Numbered from the stretch's first letter, positions 28,051-37,216 are shown. The stretch: DNA of 64,000 bases from Jutongia huaianensis (GCF_014384985.1 NZ_JACRSX010000002.1:62001-126000), one strand, 5' to 3'. Notes: generated by a model from the sequence alone, not told the origin. Translations and numbers: made by a program.

Positions 28051-28082
28051 GCCCAGCGCGGACCGAAGCGGAGCGTAGACAG

Positions 28083-28295
28083 GCGACTTATGAGGAGATA
28101 AAGAAATATGTTGCTGAACATAATGATGGAATGAAAGTAAGTAATTTATACATTGCGCAGGTGAAGAGAAAGTGTGGAATTGAAGTTGGAGAGACCTTTA
28201 ATCTACCTAAGTCGGAGGATTCCAGACAACCACAGTGTCCAAAGGAAAAAGAGGATGCGATTGTAGAGGTGTTAAAAGCATTTAGGATGATTTAA
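28083..28295 (+). pseudogene. detached C-terminal tail of rlmD
   Basis: Read in this frame the sequence gives ATYEEIKKYVAE, KVSNLYIAQVKRKCGI, NLPKSEDSRQPQCP and ends KAFRMI before TAA. This tail is familiar from RumA-type methyltransferases of Lachnospiraceae. It lacks its own ribosome site or early start codon and is out of frame with the gene before it, so it is a remnant rather than a gene. Upstream, the same frame is open as TEAERRQATYEE. Confidence 0.7.
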
Positions 28296-28330
28296 CTATT
28301 ATAAATGATAGATGGGGAGCGGTGTGACGT

Positions 28331-29224
28331 ATGAGAGAAGTATGGGATGTATACACAAAAGATAGAAGACGGACTGGGAAAACTTGCCTTCGAGGAGAAC
28401 AGGGAACCCTGGAGGAAGATGAATTTCACATGTGGGTCATGGTCTGGATTAAGAATGCCAGGACTGGAAAATACTTGGTATCGCAGCGTTCGGCTGACAA
28501 AGACACGGATCCTTTAAAATGGGAAACTGTGGCAGGACATGCGATATCCGGTGACACAAGCTTAGATGCTGCACTTAGAGAAGTTTATGAAGAAGTAGGC
28601 ATTTCCTTAAAAGCGCAGGATGCCTGTATATTAGCTACGAAGGTTGCGACTGCTTATGATGGTAAGCGTCATAATTGGATAAGAGATTCCTTTTACTTTG
28701 AAACAATTGAAGAACCAGATTTAATAAGAGCAACAACCAAGGAAGTTGTACAGACAAAGTGGCTTACTATTGATGAGATTAAGGAAATGTATGATAAAGG
28801 CGATTGTTGCCTAAATATGGGAGATTTGTTTGGATTTGAAGCAAATCCTATACCTGCTGATAGATATAGGAGTATTATTGGTCAGGTTGTAAAAGGAAAA
28901 ATTGACCGCCCTATGGGTAGTTTCCATCCACGCCATAAGGATTTGTATTATCCGGTCAATTATGGGTATGTTTCCGGATTATTAGGAGGAGATGGGGCTG
29001 AACAGGACATTTATCTTTTGGGGGTAAAATCTGCTGAACAGGAATTTACGGGTAAAGTTATTGCTGTTTATCATCGATACGATGATAATGAAACAAAATG
29101 GATTGTAGTTCCATGTGATGATGAAGGCATAGTTCTTGAAGATGTAGAGATTCCTACGGATAATGAAATTTATGCGCAGATTGCATTTCAGGAGCAGTTC
29201 TTCAGTGGAGTTTTGGTAAAATGA
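28331..29224 (+). CDS. NUDIX hydrolase fused to a pyrophosphatase-like domain
   Basis: 297 residues. The first 170 are a NUDIX domain with the box pattern GHAISGDTSLDAALREVYEE (conserved glycine, REVxEE, glutamates for metal) and IPP-isomerase-like flanks (WVMVWIKNARTGKYLVSQRS). The last 110 resemble inorganic pyrophosphatase-like proteins of Firmicutes: DRPMGSFHPRHKDLYYPVNYGY, then DGAEQDIYLLGV, TGKVIAVYHRYDD and a final QEQFFS. It would hydrolyse a nucleoside diphosphate derivative and perhaps act on the released pyrophosphate; that link is inference. ATG with GGGGAG upstream. It stands at the edge of the accessory region. Confidence 0.8.
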   Translation: MREVWDVYTKDRRRTGKTCLRGEQGTLEEDEFHMWVMVWIKNARTGKYLVSQRSADKDTDPLKWETVAGHAISGDTSLDAALREVYEEVGISLKAQDACILATKVATAYDGKRHNWIRDSFYFETIEEPDLIRATTKEVVQTKWLTIDEIKEMYDKGDCCLNMGDLFGFEANPIPADRYRSIIGQVVKGKIDRPMGSFHPRHKDLYYPVNYGYVSGLLGGDGAEQDIYLLGVKSAEQEFTGKVIAVYHRYDDNETKWIVVPCDDEGIVLEDVEIPTDNEIYAQIAFQEQFFSGVLVK

Positions 29225-29245
29225 AGAGAAAAAGGATAGAGAAAG

Positions 29246-29941
29246 ATGCATGATATTACAGATCTTCCCGCATGGGAGAGACTATTTAAGAAAATTGTAT
29301 GGAAGCAACTTGGAGACATGGAAGGAAAGAAGATTCTTGATTTTGGTAGTGGGGAAGGGATTACGGCGAATCATTTCGCTGAAAAAAATGATGTTACTGC
29401 TATAGAGCCATCCAAGGAAATGCTTTCTAATGCATGGAAAGATTATGAGTACACTCAGATTGTCGGTGATGTTAATGCTTTGTCTGCATTTAAGAATGAG
29501 ACTTTTGACATGATTATTTGTCACAATGTGCTGGAATATATTGATGATAAAGCGGCTGTGGTAAAAGCTTTAGCAAGAGTTTTAAAGAAGGATGGCATTA
29601 TATCCATTGTAAAGCATAACAGAGCCGGCCGAGTAATGCAGATGGCAGTTCTTCTTGATGATTTTGAAAAGGCAAATGAGATTCTTGATGGAAAAGACAG
29701 CACGGCTTCTAAGTTTGGAACTATCAGATATTATGAAGATAATGATATTACTAAATGGGAGCCACAAATAACCGTCTCAGATATTTTGGGAATAAGAACT
29801 TTTTGGGATTTGCAACAGAATCAGCAAAAGCATGGAGATGAAGCGTGGCAGGAGAAAATGTTGCAGCTTGAGTTGAGAGTATCACAGATGCAGGAATACA
29901 AAAATATTGCATTCTTTCATCATCTTCTGTTGAAAAAATGA
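29246..29941 (+). CDS. class I SAM-dependent methyltransferase
   Basis: 231 residues with a Rossmann core: motif I ILDFGSGEGIT at about residues 28-38, then TAIEPSKEML, a central MIICHNVLEYIDD strand, and HNRAGRVMQMAVLL. It is a UbiE-type small methyltransferase, but the C-terminus gives no substrate clue. It starts 21 bases after the NUDIX fusion and is likely co-transcribed with it, so the two may modify the same metabolite. It lies just before the decayed mobile DNA. Confidence 0.85.
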   Translation: MHDITDLPAWERLFKKIVWKQLGDMEGKKILDFGSGEGITANHFAEKNDVTAIEPSKEMLSNAWKDYEYTQIVGDVNALSAFKNETFDMIICHNVLEYIDDKAAVVKALARVLKKDGIISIVKHNRAGRVMQMAVLLDDFEKANEILDGKDSTASKFGTIRYYEDNDITKWEPQITVSDILGIRTFWDLQQNQQKHGDEAWQEKMLQLELRVSQMQEYKNIAFFHHLLLKK

Positions 29942-30122
29942 GACTGTGTTAAATGAAATATAGGGTTGCTTAATGAGAAAATGTCACCTGATGTGCTGAC
30001 AAATCTAATAGATAGGTGACTGCTTTGTTGCAAGTAAGACTTGACAAAGCGAACAAATATTCTATATTTGACAACAGAGATTCTATACCAAAAACAGAAA
30101 ATGTGAATGCACAAATGAAGTT

Positions 30123-30147
30123 CAAACCCTTGTGGTTTGGGCTTTTT
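30123..30147 (+). terminator. terminator-like hairpin
   Basis: CAAACC (30123-30128) pairs with GGTTTG (30134-30139), then GGC and a run of five T. It may end the NUDIX-methyltransferase transcript. Confidence 0.55.
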
Positions 30148-30296
30148 CTAATTTTAATAGAAACTTGAGAACAATAATTTTCAAAAAGTCAATTATCAAT
30201 TTGTAATGTTTTTTGAAGGAAAAAGTTCACAAAAGCATTTAGGCAATATTTACAAATTTTTTGAAAAAGGAATAGTTTCGCAGGAGTAACTACGTG

Positions 30297-30324
30297 GCAA
30301 TCGAGTAATATCGGTTGCTTTTTT
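30297..30324 (+). terminator. terminator-like hairpin before the intron remnant
   Basis: GCAATCGA (30297-30304) pairs with TCGGTTGC (30311-30318) through one G-U, followed by six T residues. No gene ends just before it, so it probably belonged to a small transcript or lost gene. Confidence 0.55.
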
Positions 30325-30330
30325 ATGTTT

Positions 30331-30484
30331 GCGCGCCATGGGCGCGCTCTAACGGGTGCAAGTCCCGAATACGCCCAGATAGCGGGAAGTGTATAGCCGA
30401 ACAGCCAGGGTGTCTATTGTGAGGTAGAACCTGAAGGAAGCTGTAAGCAAATCTCTGGTCCGACGAACAGAAATCACATATCTT
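30331..30484 (+). mobile_element. group II intron 5' remnant
   Basis: The stretch carries wording typical of domain I of bacterial group II introns: CTAACGGGTGCAAGTCCCGA, GAGGTAGAACCTGAAGGAAG, and TGGTCCGACGAACAGAAATC. It begins with the perfect stem GCGCGCC-ATG-GGCGCGC. No reverse transcriptase or domain V/VI follows; the sequence passes straight into a broken recombinase gene, so only about the first 150 bases remain. Confidence 0.72.
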
Positions 30485-30504
30485 ATGTTCTTGTATTTAA
30501 ACTT

Positions 30505-31200
30505 TCCAGATTTGGAAGAAATGCGGCAGATGTACTTGCAACATTACAAGTAATGCAGGATTTTGGAGTGAATCTGATTTGTGTGGAGGACGGAAGTAAC
30601 TATAAGGACTTTTATTATTATGGCTGCAAGCACAGAAACATGAGCAGAGGTCGTAAATGTGATTACAAAAAGCAGGTGCATGAAGAAATGCTGGATGTTT
30701 CTGTTACAGAGGTGATAGTAAACTGGTTAGTAATCCTAAATTTTCGGATTTAATCCGCAGCAAAATAAATATGGAAGTAGATACTGGTGCATTAGATTAG
30801 AAAATAGAAAATTATAAAATACAATAAAGAAAACTATATTATAATAAAGATACTATTTTAACAGATATTTATTCTCTTGATTATGAGGATAAGCATTATC
30901 AGCGAAGAAAAACAGATTTAGAGAACCATTTGCACAAGACTTATGATAAAATAGATGAAGCAGAGGAATTGCTGGTATCTGCAAAGGCTAAGAAACGCTC
31001 TCTGCTGGCAGATAAGATTACAGGGGATACATTACAAGGCACTCATTTTTTTTGATAAATTGTATGCTCAAATGAACGAAGCAGAGAAACGGGAGTTCCT
31101 GTCGCAGTTAGTGGATAATGTACAGATTTACGAATAACGCAAAGAGAATGGTCAGTGGCTGAAATTCATAGAATTTAAGTTGCCGATTATGGAAAAAGGA
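30505..31200 (+). pseudogene. serine recombinase, decayed
   Basis: Pieces of a large serine recombinase in several frames: SRFGRNAADVL and LICVEDG near the end of the resolvase domain, an abrupt jump to YYYGCKHRNMSRGRKC, the zinc-ribbon part, then SDLIRSKINMEVDTGALD, a coiled-coil stretch (YQRRKTDLENHLHKTYDK), and the C-terminal FLSQLVDNVQIYE and KFIEFKLPI. There are frameshifts, stops and an internal deletion, and the catalytic N-terminus is missing. It would have mobilised an integrative element. Confidence 0.75.
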
Positions 31201-31209
31201 GAATCCTAT

Positions 31210-31790
31210 TTGAAACAGAAAAAGATGAAGTGACAATCGGTTCCAGCGCAGCAGAATATCTGACTTAGGTTGCTTCTGTCGGTGACCAGCAGGACAGCTT
31301 TGAAATGCGCTATGAGGATGAGAATATATGGCTTACACAGAAGATGATGACCACATTATATGATGTGGATGTTCGTACGATCAATGAGCATATTAAGAAG
31401 ATTTATTCCGACTCGGAACTTGAGGAAGATTGAACTATTCGGAATTTCCAAATAGTTCAAACCGAAGGTTCACGTCAGGTTACACGCGATACCAAGCATT
31501 ATAACCTTCAAATGATTATCGCGGTCGAATTCAAGGTAAATAATGAGCGTGCAGCAAAAACAACCAAGCAGTTCTTTGCAAAGGTGCAGAACAAGATGCA
31601 TTATGCAGTTCACGGACATACAGCAGCGGAGTTGATTTATGAGCGAGCCGATGCAGATAAGCCACATATGGGGTTAACTACATGGGCAGCAGCTCCTGAA
31701 GGCAAGATTGTAAAAAGTGATGTCAGCATTGCGAAGAATTATCTTTCAGAGAAGGAAATGCGTTCATTGGAACGTATTGTATCCGCTTAA
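31210..31790 (+). pseudogene. RhuM-family pseudogene
   Basis: A broken relative of the intact RhuM gene at 43457. It begins with TTG AAA, then shifts frame in an A-rich run, has TAG in place of a tyrosine codon after AEYLT, and another stop after LEED. About 220 bases are missing between NNERA and AKTTKQFFAK, and the frame ends at VSA where the intact gene continues with YLDLAEDRAERH. It lies right after the recombinase remnant and before the EamA gene. Confidence 0.85.
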
Positions 31791-31849
31791 GATTCTGGAA
31801 TCGGTGTGGGGAGCGGGATACCGCCTGAATAAGTAGGGAGATGTACAGT

Positions 31850-32716
31850 ATGTGGATATTTTATGCGATAGGTTCTTCTTTTTTTGCGGGAATCACAGCG
31901 ATTCTGGCAAAATGCGGAATTAAGAAAACGGATTCGGATGTGGCAACAGCCATCCGAACCGTGGTGGTATTGTTGTTTTCCTGGCTCATGGTACTGATTA
32001 CCGGAACATGGGGCGGGATGACTCAGATTCATGGTCGGACGCTTTTGTTTCTTGTTTTGTCAGGATTGGCGACAGGCGCATCGTGGCTGTGCTATTTCCA
32101 TGCCCTTCAGAAAGGGGACATCAATAAGGTTGTACCCATTGATAAATCCAGTACCGTACTTTCTATTCTTTTGGCGCTCATTTTCCTTTGCGAAGGGATT
32201 ACAGGAGCAAAAATAGTATCTGTATTGTTGATTGGAATCGGAACCATGATGATGATAACGAAAAAGGACATAGAAACAGATTCCGGGAAAAAGAGCGGCG
32301 GATGGCTGATCTATGCGGTGTTGTCAGCGGTATTTGCCAGTCTGACTTCTATTTTGGGGAAGCTTGGAATCGAAGAAATTGATTCCAACCTCGGTACGGC
32401 AATACGTACCACAGTAGTGTTACTTATGGCATGGTTCATGGTATTTGTTACCGGAAAACAGAAAGAGATAAAGGCGATAGAGAAGAAGGAATTATGTTTT
32501 ATTTGCCTGTCGGGACTGGCAACGGGAACGTCATGGCTCTGTTATTATCGGGCATTACAAGAGGGACCGGCAAGCGTGGTAGTCCCGATTGATAAGCTCA
32601 GTATGCTGGTGACGATTGCCTTTTCATGGATTGTATTTCACGAGAGGCTGACAAAAAAAGCGGCAGTTGGCGTTTTGCTTATTACAGCTGGAACGGTTTT
32701 ACTGGCGATTATTTAA
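31850..32716 (+). CDS. EamA/DMT-family transporter
   Basis: 288 residues, with about ten hydrophobic helices and two homologous halves. Both halves carry the same wording: TAIRTVVVLL and TAIRTTVVLL, SGLATGASWLCY and SGLATGTSWLCY, VVPIDK in each. This is the duplicated EamA architecture of drug/metabolite transporters; the substrate is unknown. ATG at 31850 is preferred to 31841, as GGGAG lies 9 bases before it and directly abuts the other. Confidence 0.88.
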   Translation: MWIFYAIGSSFFAGITAILAKCGIKKTDSDVATAIRTVVVLLFSWLMVLITGTWGGMTQIHGRTLLFLVLSGLATGASWLCYFHALQKGDINKVVPIDKSSTVLSILLALIFLCEGITGAKIVSVLLIGIGTMMMITKKDIETDSGKKSGGWLIYAVLSAVFASLTSILGKLGIEEIDSNLGTAIRTTVVLLMAWFMVFVTGKQKEIKAIEKKELCFICLSGLATGTSWLCYYRALQEGPASVVVPIDKLSMLVTIAFSWIVFHERLTKKAAVGVLLITAGTVLLAII

Positions 32717-32734
32717 AAAGCGTTTAGGAATTAT

Positions 32735-32821
32735 TTAGAAATTTACCTCCTGTTTAGTAAGATAGTTCTTTGTTAGTTCTTCGTAAATTGAATCCTCTAA
32801 TCTGATACTGATGGTTTTCAT
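32735..32821 (-). pseudogene. truncated ribbon-helix-helix antitoxin-like ORF
   Basis: A minus-strand frame of 28 codons starting MKTISIRLEDSIYEEL, after AAAGGAG, and ending after KQEVNF. The start matches RelB/DinJ-type RHH antitoxins, which are normally 80 or more residues and paired with a toxin. No toxin gene is next to it. It is most likely the surviving end of a lost toxin-antitoxin pair. Confidence 0.55.
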
Positions 32822-32892
32822 TTTAAGCATCTCCTTTCTTTGTTTGAAAAAATATACGCAAATTTGAATCACATAGCAAGCAATAGCTTTCT

Positions 32893-33750
32893 TTATTTTA
32901 AAAGTTTCCGATATCCGGATGGCGAACAGCCTTTTTGTTTATGAAACAGCCGACTGAAATACAGTGGGTTATCGTAACCGACAATGCGTGCAATTTCATT
33001 TACGGCGTAATTTGTGGTTTCTAATAACATCTGAGCATTAGTGATCCGGATGGAGGTGATGAACTGCATAGGTGTTGTACCGGTGAATTTTTTGAAATTC
33101 CGAATAAACCAACTGACACTCATTCCTCTGGAAGCAGCATATTCTTCAATGTTGATATCACGGTTATAGTTTTCGTTAAAATAGGACGCTGCAGTGTCCA
33201 TTTCATGATCGAGGTATTCGTTTTTTATTACACGTTTGCGAGTAAGCTCCCGGTGAAAAATAATCAGTAAATGACGCAATAGTAGTGTCAGCATTTCTTC
33301 GTAGTCCTCCTGGCATCTTTGTAATTCTAAAATAATTCGTTTAAAAATACGTTCATATTCCAAAGAAGTTCCCACATGGAAGATACGCTGGTCATCGGAA
33401 AAACCGTAGTTTCTTAAAATGTTCTTTACATCGCTTCCGGTAAAATGTACCCAGTAAACTTCTGTTTTATCAATGCCATAGTATTCATATTTCTGAAATT
33501 CTTTTGGGCGGTAAAGTACTATGTTTCCTGCTGTAACGACAGTATCGTCATCTGTGTTGTCAAAATGAAAATGAGCCCGTCCGGCTGCTATATAGATGAT
33601 TTGAAAGTCAAGTCTTCCTTTGGGACGATAAGTTGGAAGCTTTGGGTGTGAGGATAGGCGATAGGTGCCACAGCTTCCTACAATAAGTGGTCGGCTTTTG
33701 TCTTTGAAGTCGATAAGGGAGTGGTTGTGATAACCGGAATTTATATACAT
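32893..33750 (-). CDS. AraC-family regulator of the lactose genes
   Basis: 285 residues. The N-terminus is a cupin-type sugar-sensing domain (IIYIAAGRAHFHFDN, ITGNIVLYRP-like VTAGNIVLYRP); the C-terminus has the two AraC HTH motifs, with INIEEYAASRGMSVSWFIRNF and EIARIVGYDNPLYFSRLFHK. It is divergent from lacZ, so it probably activates the lactose genes in response to a galactoside; that is inferred from place. ATG at 33750 is chosen because AAAGGAGG lies before it, giving MYINSGYHNH. Confidence 0.85.
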   Translation of the reverse strand: MYINSGYHNHSLIDFKDKSRPLIVGSCGTYRLSSHPKLPTYRPKGRLDFQIIYIAAGRAHFHFDNTDDDTVVTAGNIVLYRPKEFQKYEYYGIDKTEVYWVHFTGSDVKNILRNYGFSDDQRIFHVGTSLEYERIFKRIILELQRCQEDYEEMLTLLLRHLLIIFHRELTRKRVIKNEYLDHEMDTAASYFNENYNRDINIEEYAASRGMSVSWFIRNFKKFTGTTPMQFITSIRITNAQMLLETTNYAVNEIARIVGYDNPLYFSRLFHKQKGCSPSGYRKLLK

Positions 33751-33813
33751 TTTGAATCCTCCTTTGGAAAGTGAAATATTTGACTGCACGCAGTTCATGA
33801 TGAGCTGGAGATA

Positions 33814-33941
33814 TAAAGTGAATGTCACCTCAAAACCTGCGGTTTTTCGGTGAGAGCTGCGCTCATATAGTTTTAGCTGTATATCAATATTTGACTGCAA
33901 GCAGTCAATATTGGTATACAGCTAAAACTGCATTCACTTTA
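33814..33941. repeat. 128-bp MITE-like element with 11-bp terminal inverted repeats
   Basis: Ends are TAAAGTGAATG (33814-33824) and CATTCACTTTA (33931-33941), perfectly inverted. Inside, AGTTTTAGCTGTATA (33869-33883) pairs with TATACAGCTAAAACT (33915-33929), and CAATATTTGACTGC with GCAGTCAATATTG next to it, giving a long hairpin. TCACC/GGTGA forms another arm. It encodes nothing. A further TTTGACTGC-AC-GCAGT stands just upstream at about 33779-33795. It lies between the AraC gene and lacZ. Confidence 0.75.
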
Positions 33942-34113
33942 GTGTATCATTTTGTGCATATTTTGTCCATTTCTGTTTATAGACATTTTTTTGGCAAAAA
34001 TGTATGATGGTTTCAAGGTAATACAGGGACGGAAGAGGATGGGACACAGGCTGTATTTTATTGATTGCCTAATGCGGTGGACAAAAAAATATATATTAAA
34101 GGAGGATTACACA

Positions 34114-37100
34114 ATGGTCGTACCACGCTTTTATGAAGATTTGAATGTTATGCACCACAAGACAATGCCGGCGAGGACATATTACATTCCGGCATCAGTT
34201 CGTATGAATGATCTGGTGGAGCATCGGGAAAGATCGGATCGTTTTCAGTTGTTAAACGGAGAGTGGAAGTTTCAGTATTATAACAGTATTTATGATGTTA
34301 CGGAATCATTTTACGAGAAAGGCTATGATGTTTCCGGGTTTGATCAGGTAACTGTTCCGGGTGTATGGCAGATGGATGGTTATGACACGCATCAGTACAC
34401 GAATATTCGTTATCCGTTTCCATTCGACCCGCCATATGTGCCACAGGATATTCCATGTGGAGCATATGTTCATAACTTTGAATATCACAGAGAAAAAAAG
34501 GCATCAAAAGCATTTCTGAATTTTGAAGGCGTCGATAGCTGTTTTTATGTATGGGTAAATGGTACTTATGCCGGATACAGTCAGGTACCTCACGCTACCA
34601 GTGAATTTGATGTAACAGATTTGTTGAATGAGGGGGAAAATACATTAGCAGTTCTGGTGCTCAAATGGTGTGATGGATCGTATTTGGAGGATCAGGATAA
34701 GTTTCGGATGAGTGGCATTTTCAGAGATGTTTATTTGCTGAAAAGACCGGAAAAGACAATCAGAGATTATCACATTACGACAGATGTAGAAAAAGACAGC
34801 GTTGTTGTGAAATTGGATATGCATTTTGCAGAACCAGTGGAAACGAAAGTTACTATAGAAGATAAATATGGAGCAGTCGTAGCAAGAGGGGAAACAGCAG
34901 AGAATGGTGTGTTAGAACTGACCGTGTTAAATCCGGTTTTATGGAATGCGGAGAATCCTTATTTGTATCAGGTTATTTTGACAATGCCGGATGAAGTGAT
35001 CGTGGATCGGATTGGTTTCCGGACGATTGAAATTAAGGACAAGGTTGTTTATTTTAACGGAGAAAAGATTAAATTCCGTGGAGTCAACCGCCATGATTCT
35101 GATCCGGAGACAGGATTTGTGATCGATGTCCGGCAGATCAAAAAGGATTTAATGTTGATGAAGCAGCATAACTTTAACGCTATTCGTTCCAGTCATTATC
35201 CAAACGCACCACAGTTTTATCAGATGTGCGATGAATATGGATTTATGGTGATTGACGAGGCGGATATTGAGGCGCATGGACCATTTATGCTGTACTGGAA
35301 AGAGGACACAGACCAGAACCGTTTTCACCGTTGGAATGAAAAGATTGCAGATGATCCGGCATGGGAAAAGGCGATTGTGGACCGCGTCCAGCTTATGGTA
35401 CAGAGAGATAAAAACCGTTCTTGCATTGTAATGTGGTCTATGGGAAATGAAAGTGCGTATGGATGCAATTTTGAAAAGGCGCTTGCATGGACAAAGAAGT
35501 TTGATCCGGACAGGATCACACAGTACGAAAGTGCAAGATACCGTAATTATGATATTACCTATAATTATGACGATCTGGATCTTTACAGCCGGATGTATCC
35601 GTCACTGCAGGAGATAGAGGATTATCTGAAAAATGACGGAAGCAAACCGTTTCTGCTGGTAGAATACTGCCACAGCATGGGAAACGGACCGGGAGATTTT
35701 GAAGATTATTTTCAGATGATTCATAAGGATGACCGGATGTGTGGCGGGTTTGTCTGGGAGTGGTGTGATCATGCGATCGCACATGGAACGGCAGAAAATG
35801 GAAAGACCAGATATTATTATGGAGGGGATCATGGAGAAACCATTCATGATGGCAATTTCTGTATGGACGGGCTGGTCTATCCGGATCGTACACCGCATAC
35901 GGGACTGCTGGAATATAAAAATGTCTATCGTCCGGTGAGAGTCGTGTCTTATGTCCAGGAAAACGGACAGATGGTTCTTCACAATTATATGGATTTTGAT
36001 GATTTGAAGGATTATGTGGATATTTTCTATGAAATGACACAGGATGGCTTGACGGTGGAAAAAGGAAAGCTGGCAAATGTTATTGCAGCACCTCATAGCG
36101 ATGCGGAAGTGGAGTTGAAGCTGCAGGTTCCAAATACCGGTAAGGTTTATCTGAAGCTTATTTACCGGTTGAAAAAGGAAATGCCGTTGCTTGAACAGGG
36201 GTATGAATTAGGTTTTGATGAAATAAAGCTTGCAAATGAGGATGATAGAAACCGACAGGCTGTAAAGTGGATGGAGCAGGAAAAACCAGGCGAAACCATT
36301 GATGTCAAGGAAAACGATAAGCAGATCGTGTTACAGGCAAAGGATTTTACTTACGTTTTAGATAAGCGTACCGGATTGTTTGAGAACCTGCAGTTTGCCG
36401 GAAGAAGTTATATTAACCATCCAATGGAATTGAATATTTGGCGGGCTCCGACAGATAACGATATGTATATAAAGCAGGAATGGAAAAAGGCACATTATGA
36501 TGCTGCTTATACCAGAGCATACCGCATAGAAGTGCTTCAGAACAAGCATGGGGTATTGATCATGGAGCATGTGGCAGTAGTAGCTGATACCGTACAAAAG
36601 ATTTTGGATGTGGAAATGACATGGAAGATCAATGAGGACGGGAAAATAGAGGCGGTTATGGAGGCAGTAAAAGATAAAGAATTCCCAGATCTGCCAAGGT
36701 TTGGAATTCGGATGTTTTTGAATAAGAAAATGGATGAGATTACTTATTTTGGAATGGGACCACAGGAAAGCTACCGGGATAAACATCAGGCTTCCTGGCA
36801 TGGATTATTCCGTTCGAAGGTGGCTCAGATGCATGAAGACTATATTCGTCCACAGGAGAATGGAAGTCATTATGACTGCGATTATGTAGAGCTTACAAAC
36901 GGTCAATGTGGAATTGCAGCAGTTTCAAAGAATCCATTTTCGTTTAACGCTTCTGTTTATACACAGGAGGAGTTGGAACGGGCAACACACAATTACGAAT
37001 TGAAAGAATCGGATAGCACCGTATTCTGTATGGATTATGCAATGAATGGAATTGGTTCAAATAGCTGCGGACCGGATGTTTTGAATAAATATCGGTTTGC

Positions 37101-37152
37101 TGAGGAAGCATTTCAGTTTCAGTTTGAATTCATTCCGTTTGTAAAAGGATAA
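34114..37152 (+). CDS. lacZ: beta-galactosidase LacZ (glycoside hydrolase family 2)
   Basis: Hydrolyses lactose or related galactosides. At 1012 residues it has the full GH2 layout: sugar-binding jelly roll, immunoglobulin-like domains, a TIM barrel and the C-terminal small chain. The acid/base glutamate is E446 in SMGNESAYG; the nucleophile is E517 in LLVEYCHSMGNGPG. No signal peptide, so cytoplasmic, fed by the transporter that follows. ATG at 34114 has AAAGGAGG in front; the open frame extends 162 bases upstream but with no ribosome site. Divergent from an AraC regulator, with a MITE-like repeat between. Confidence 0.96.
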   Translation: MVVPRFYEDLNVMHHKTMPARTYYIPASVRMNDLVEHRERSDRFQLLNGEWKFQYYNSIYDVTESFYEKGYDVSGFDQVTVPGVWQMDGYDTHQYTNIRYPFPFDPPYVPQDIPCGAYVHNFEYHREKKASKAFLNFEGVDSCFYVWVNGTYAGYSQVPHATSEFDVTDLLNEGENTLAVLVLKWCDGSYLEDQDKFRMSGIFRDVYLLKRPEKTIRDYHITTDVEKDSVVVKLDMHFAEPVETKVTIEDKYGAVVARGETAENGVLELTVLNPVLWNAENPYLYQVILTMPDEVIVDRIGFRTIEIKDKVVYFNGEKIKFRGVNRHDSDPETGFVIDVRQIKKDLMLMKQHNFNAIRSSHYPNAPQFYQMCDEYGFMVIDEADIEAHGPFMLYWKEDTDQNRFHRWNEKIADDPAWEKAIVDRVQLMVQRDKNRSCIVMWSMGNESAYGCNFEKALAWTKKFDPDRITQYESARYRNYDITYNYDDLDLYSRMYPSLQEIEDYLKNDGSKPFLLVEYCHSMGNGPGDFEDYFQMIHKDDRMCGGFVWEWCDHAIAHGTAENGKTRYYYGGDHGETIHDGNFCMDGLVYPDRTPHTGLLEYKNVYRPVRVVSYVQENGQMVLHNYMDFDDLKDYVDIFYEMTQDGLTVEKGKLANVIAAPHSDAEVELKLQVPNTGKVYLKLIYRLKKEMPLLEQGYELGFDEIKLANEDDRNRQAVKWMEQEKPGETIDVKENDKQIVLQAKDFTYVLDKRTGLFENLQFAGRSYINHPMELNIWRAPTDNDMYIKQEWKKAHYDAAYTRAYRIEVLQNKHGVLIMEHVAVVADTVQKILDVEMTWKINEDGKIEAVMEAVKDKEFPDLPRFGIRMFLNKKMDEITYFGMGPQESYRDKHQASWHGLFRSKVAQMHEDYIRPQENGSHYDCDYVELTNGQCGIAAVSKNPFSFNASVYTQEELERATHNYELKESDSTVFCMDYAMNGIGSNSCGPDVLNKYRFAEEAFQFQFEFIPFVKG

Positions 37153-37216
37153 TACAAGACACTTGATAACCAAAGCAAATTGTTTCTAAATAACAAATAG
37201 TGAAGGAGCGATTCTT

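Larger units (their letters stand above)
29942..30330. other. AT-rich stretch without a gene
   Basis: About 390 bases, markedly AT-rich, between the methyltransferase and the group II intron remnant. It contains two terminator-like hairpins (listed separately) but no supported reading frame. Confidence 0.6.
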
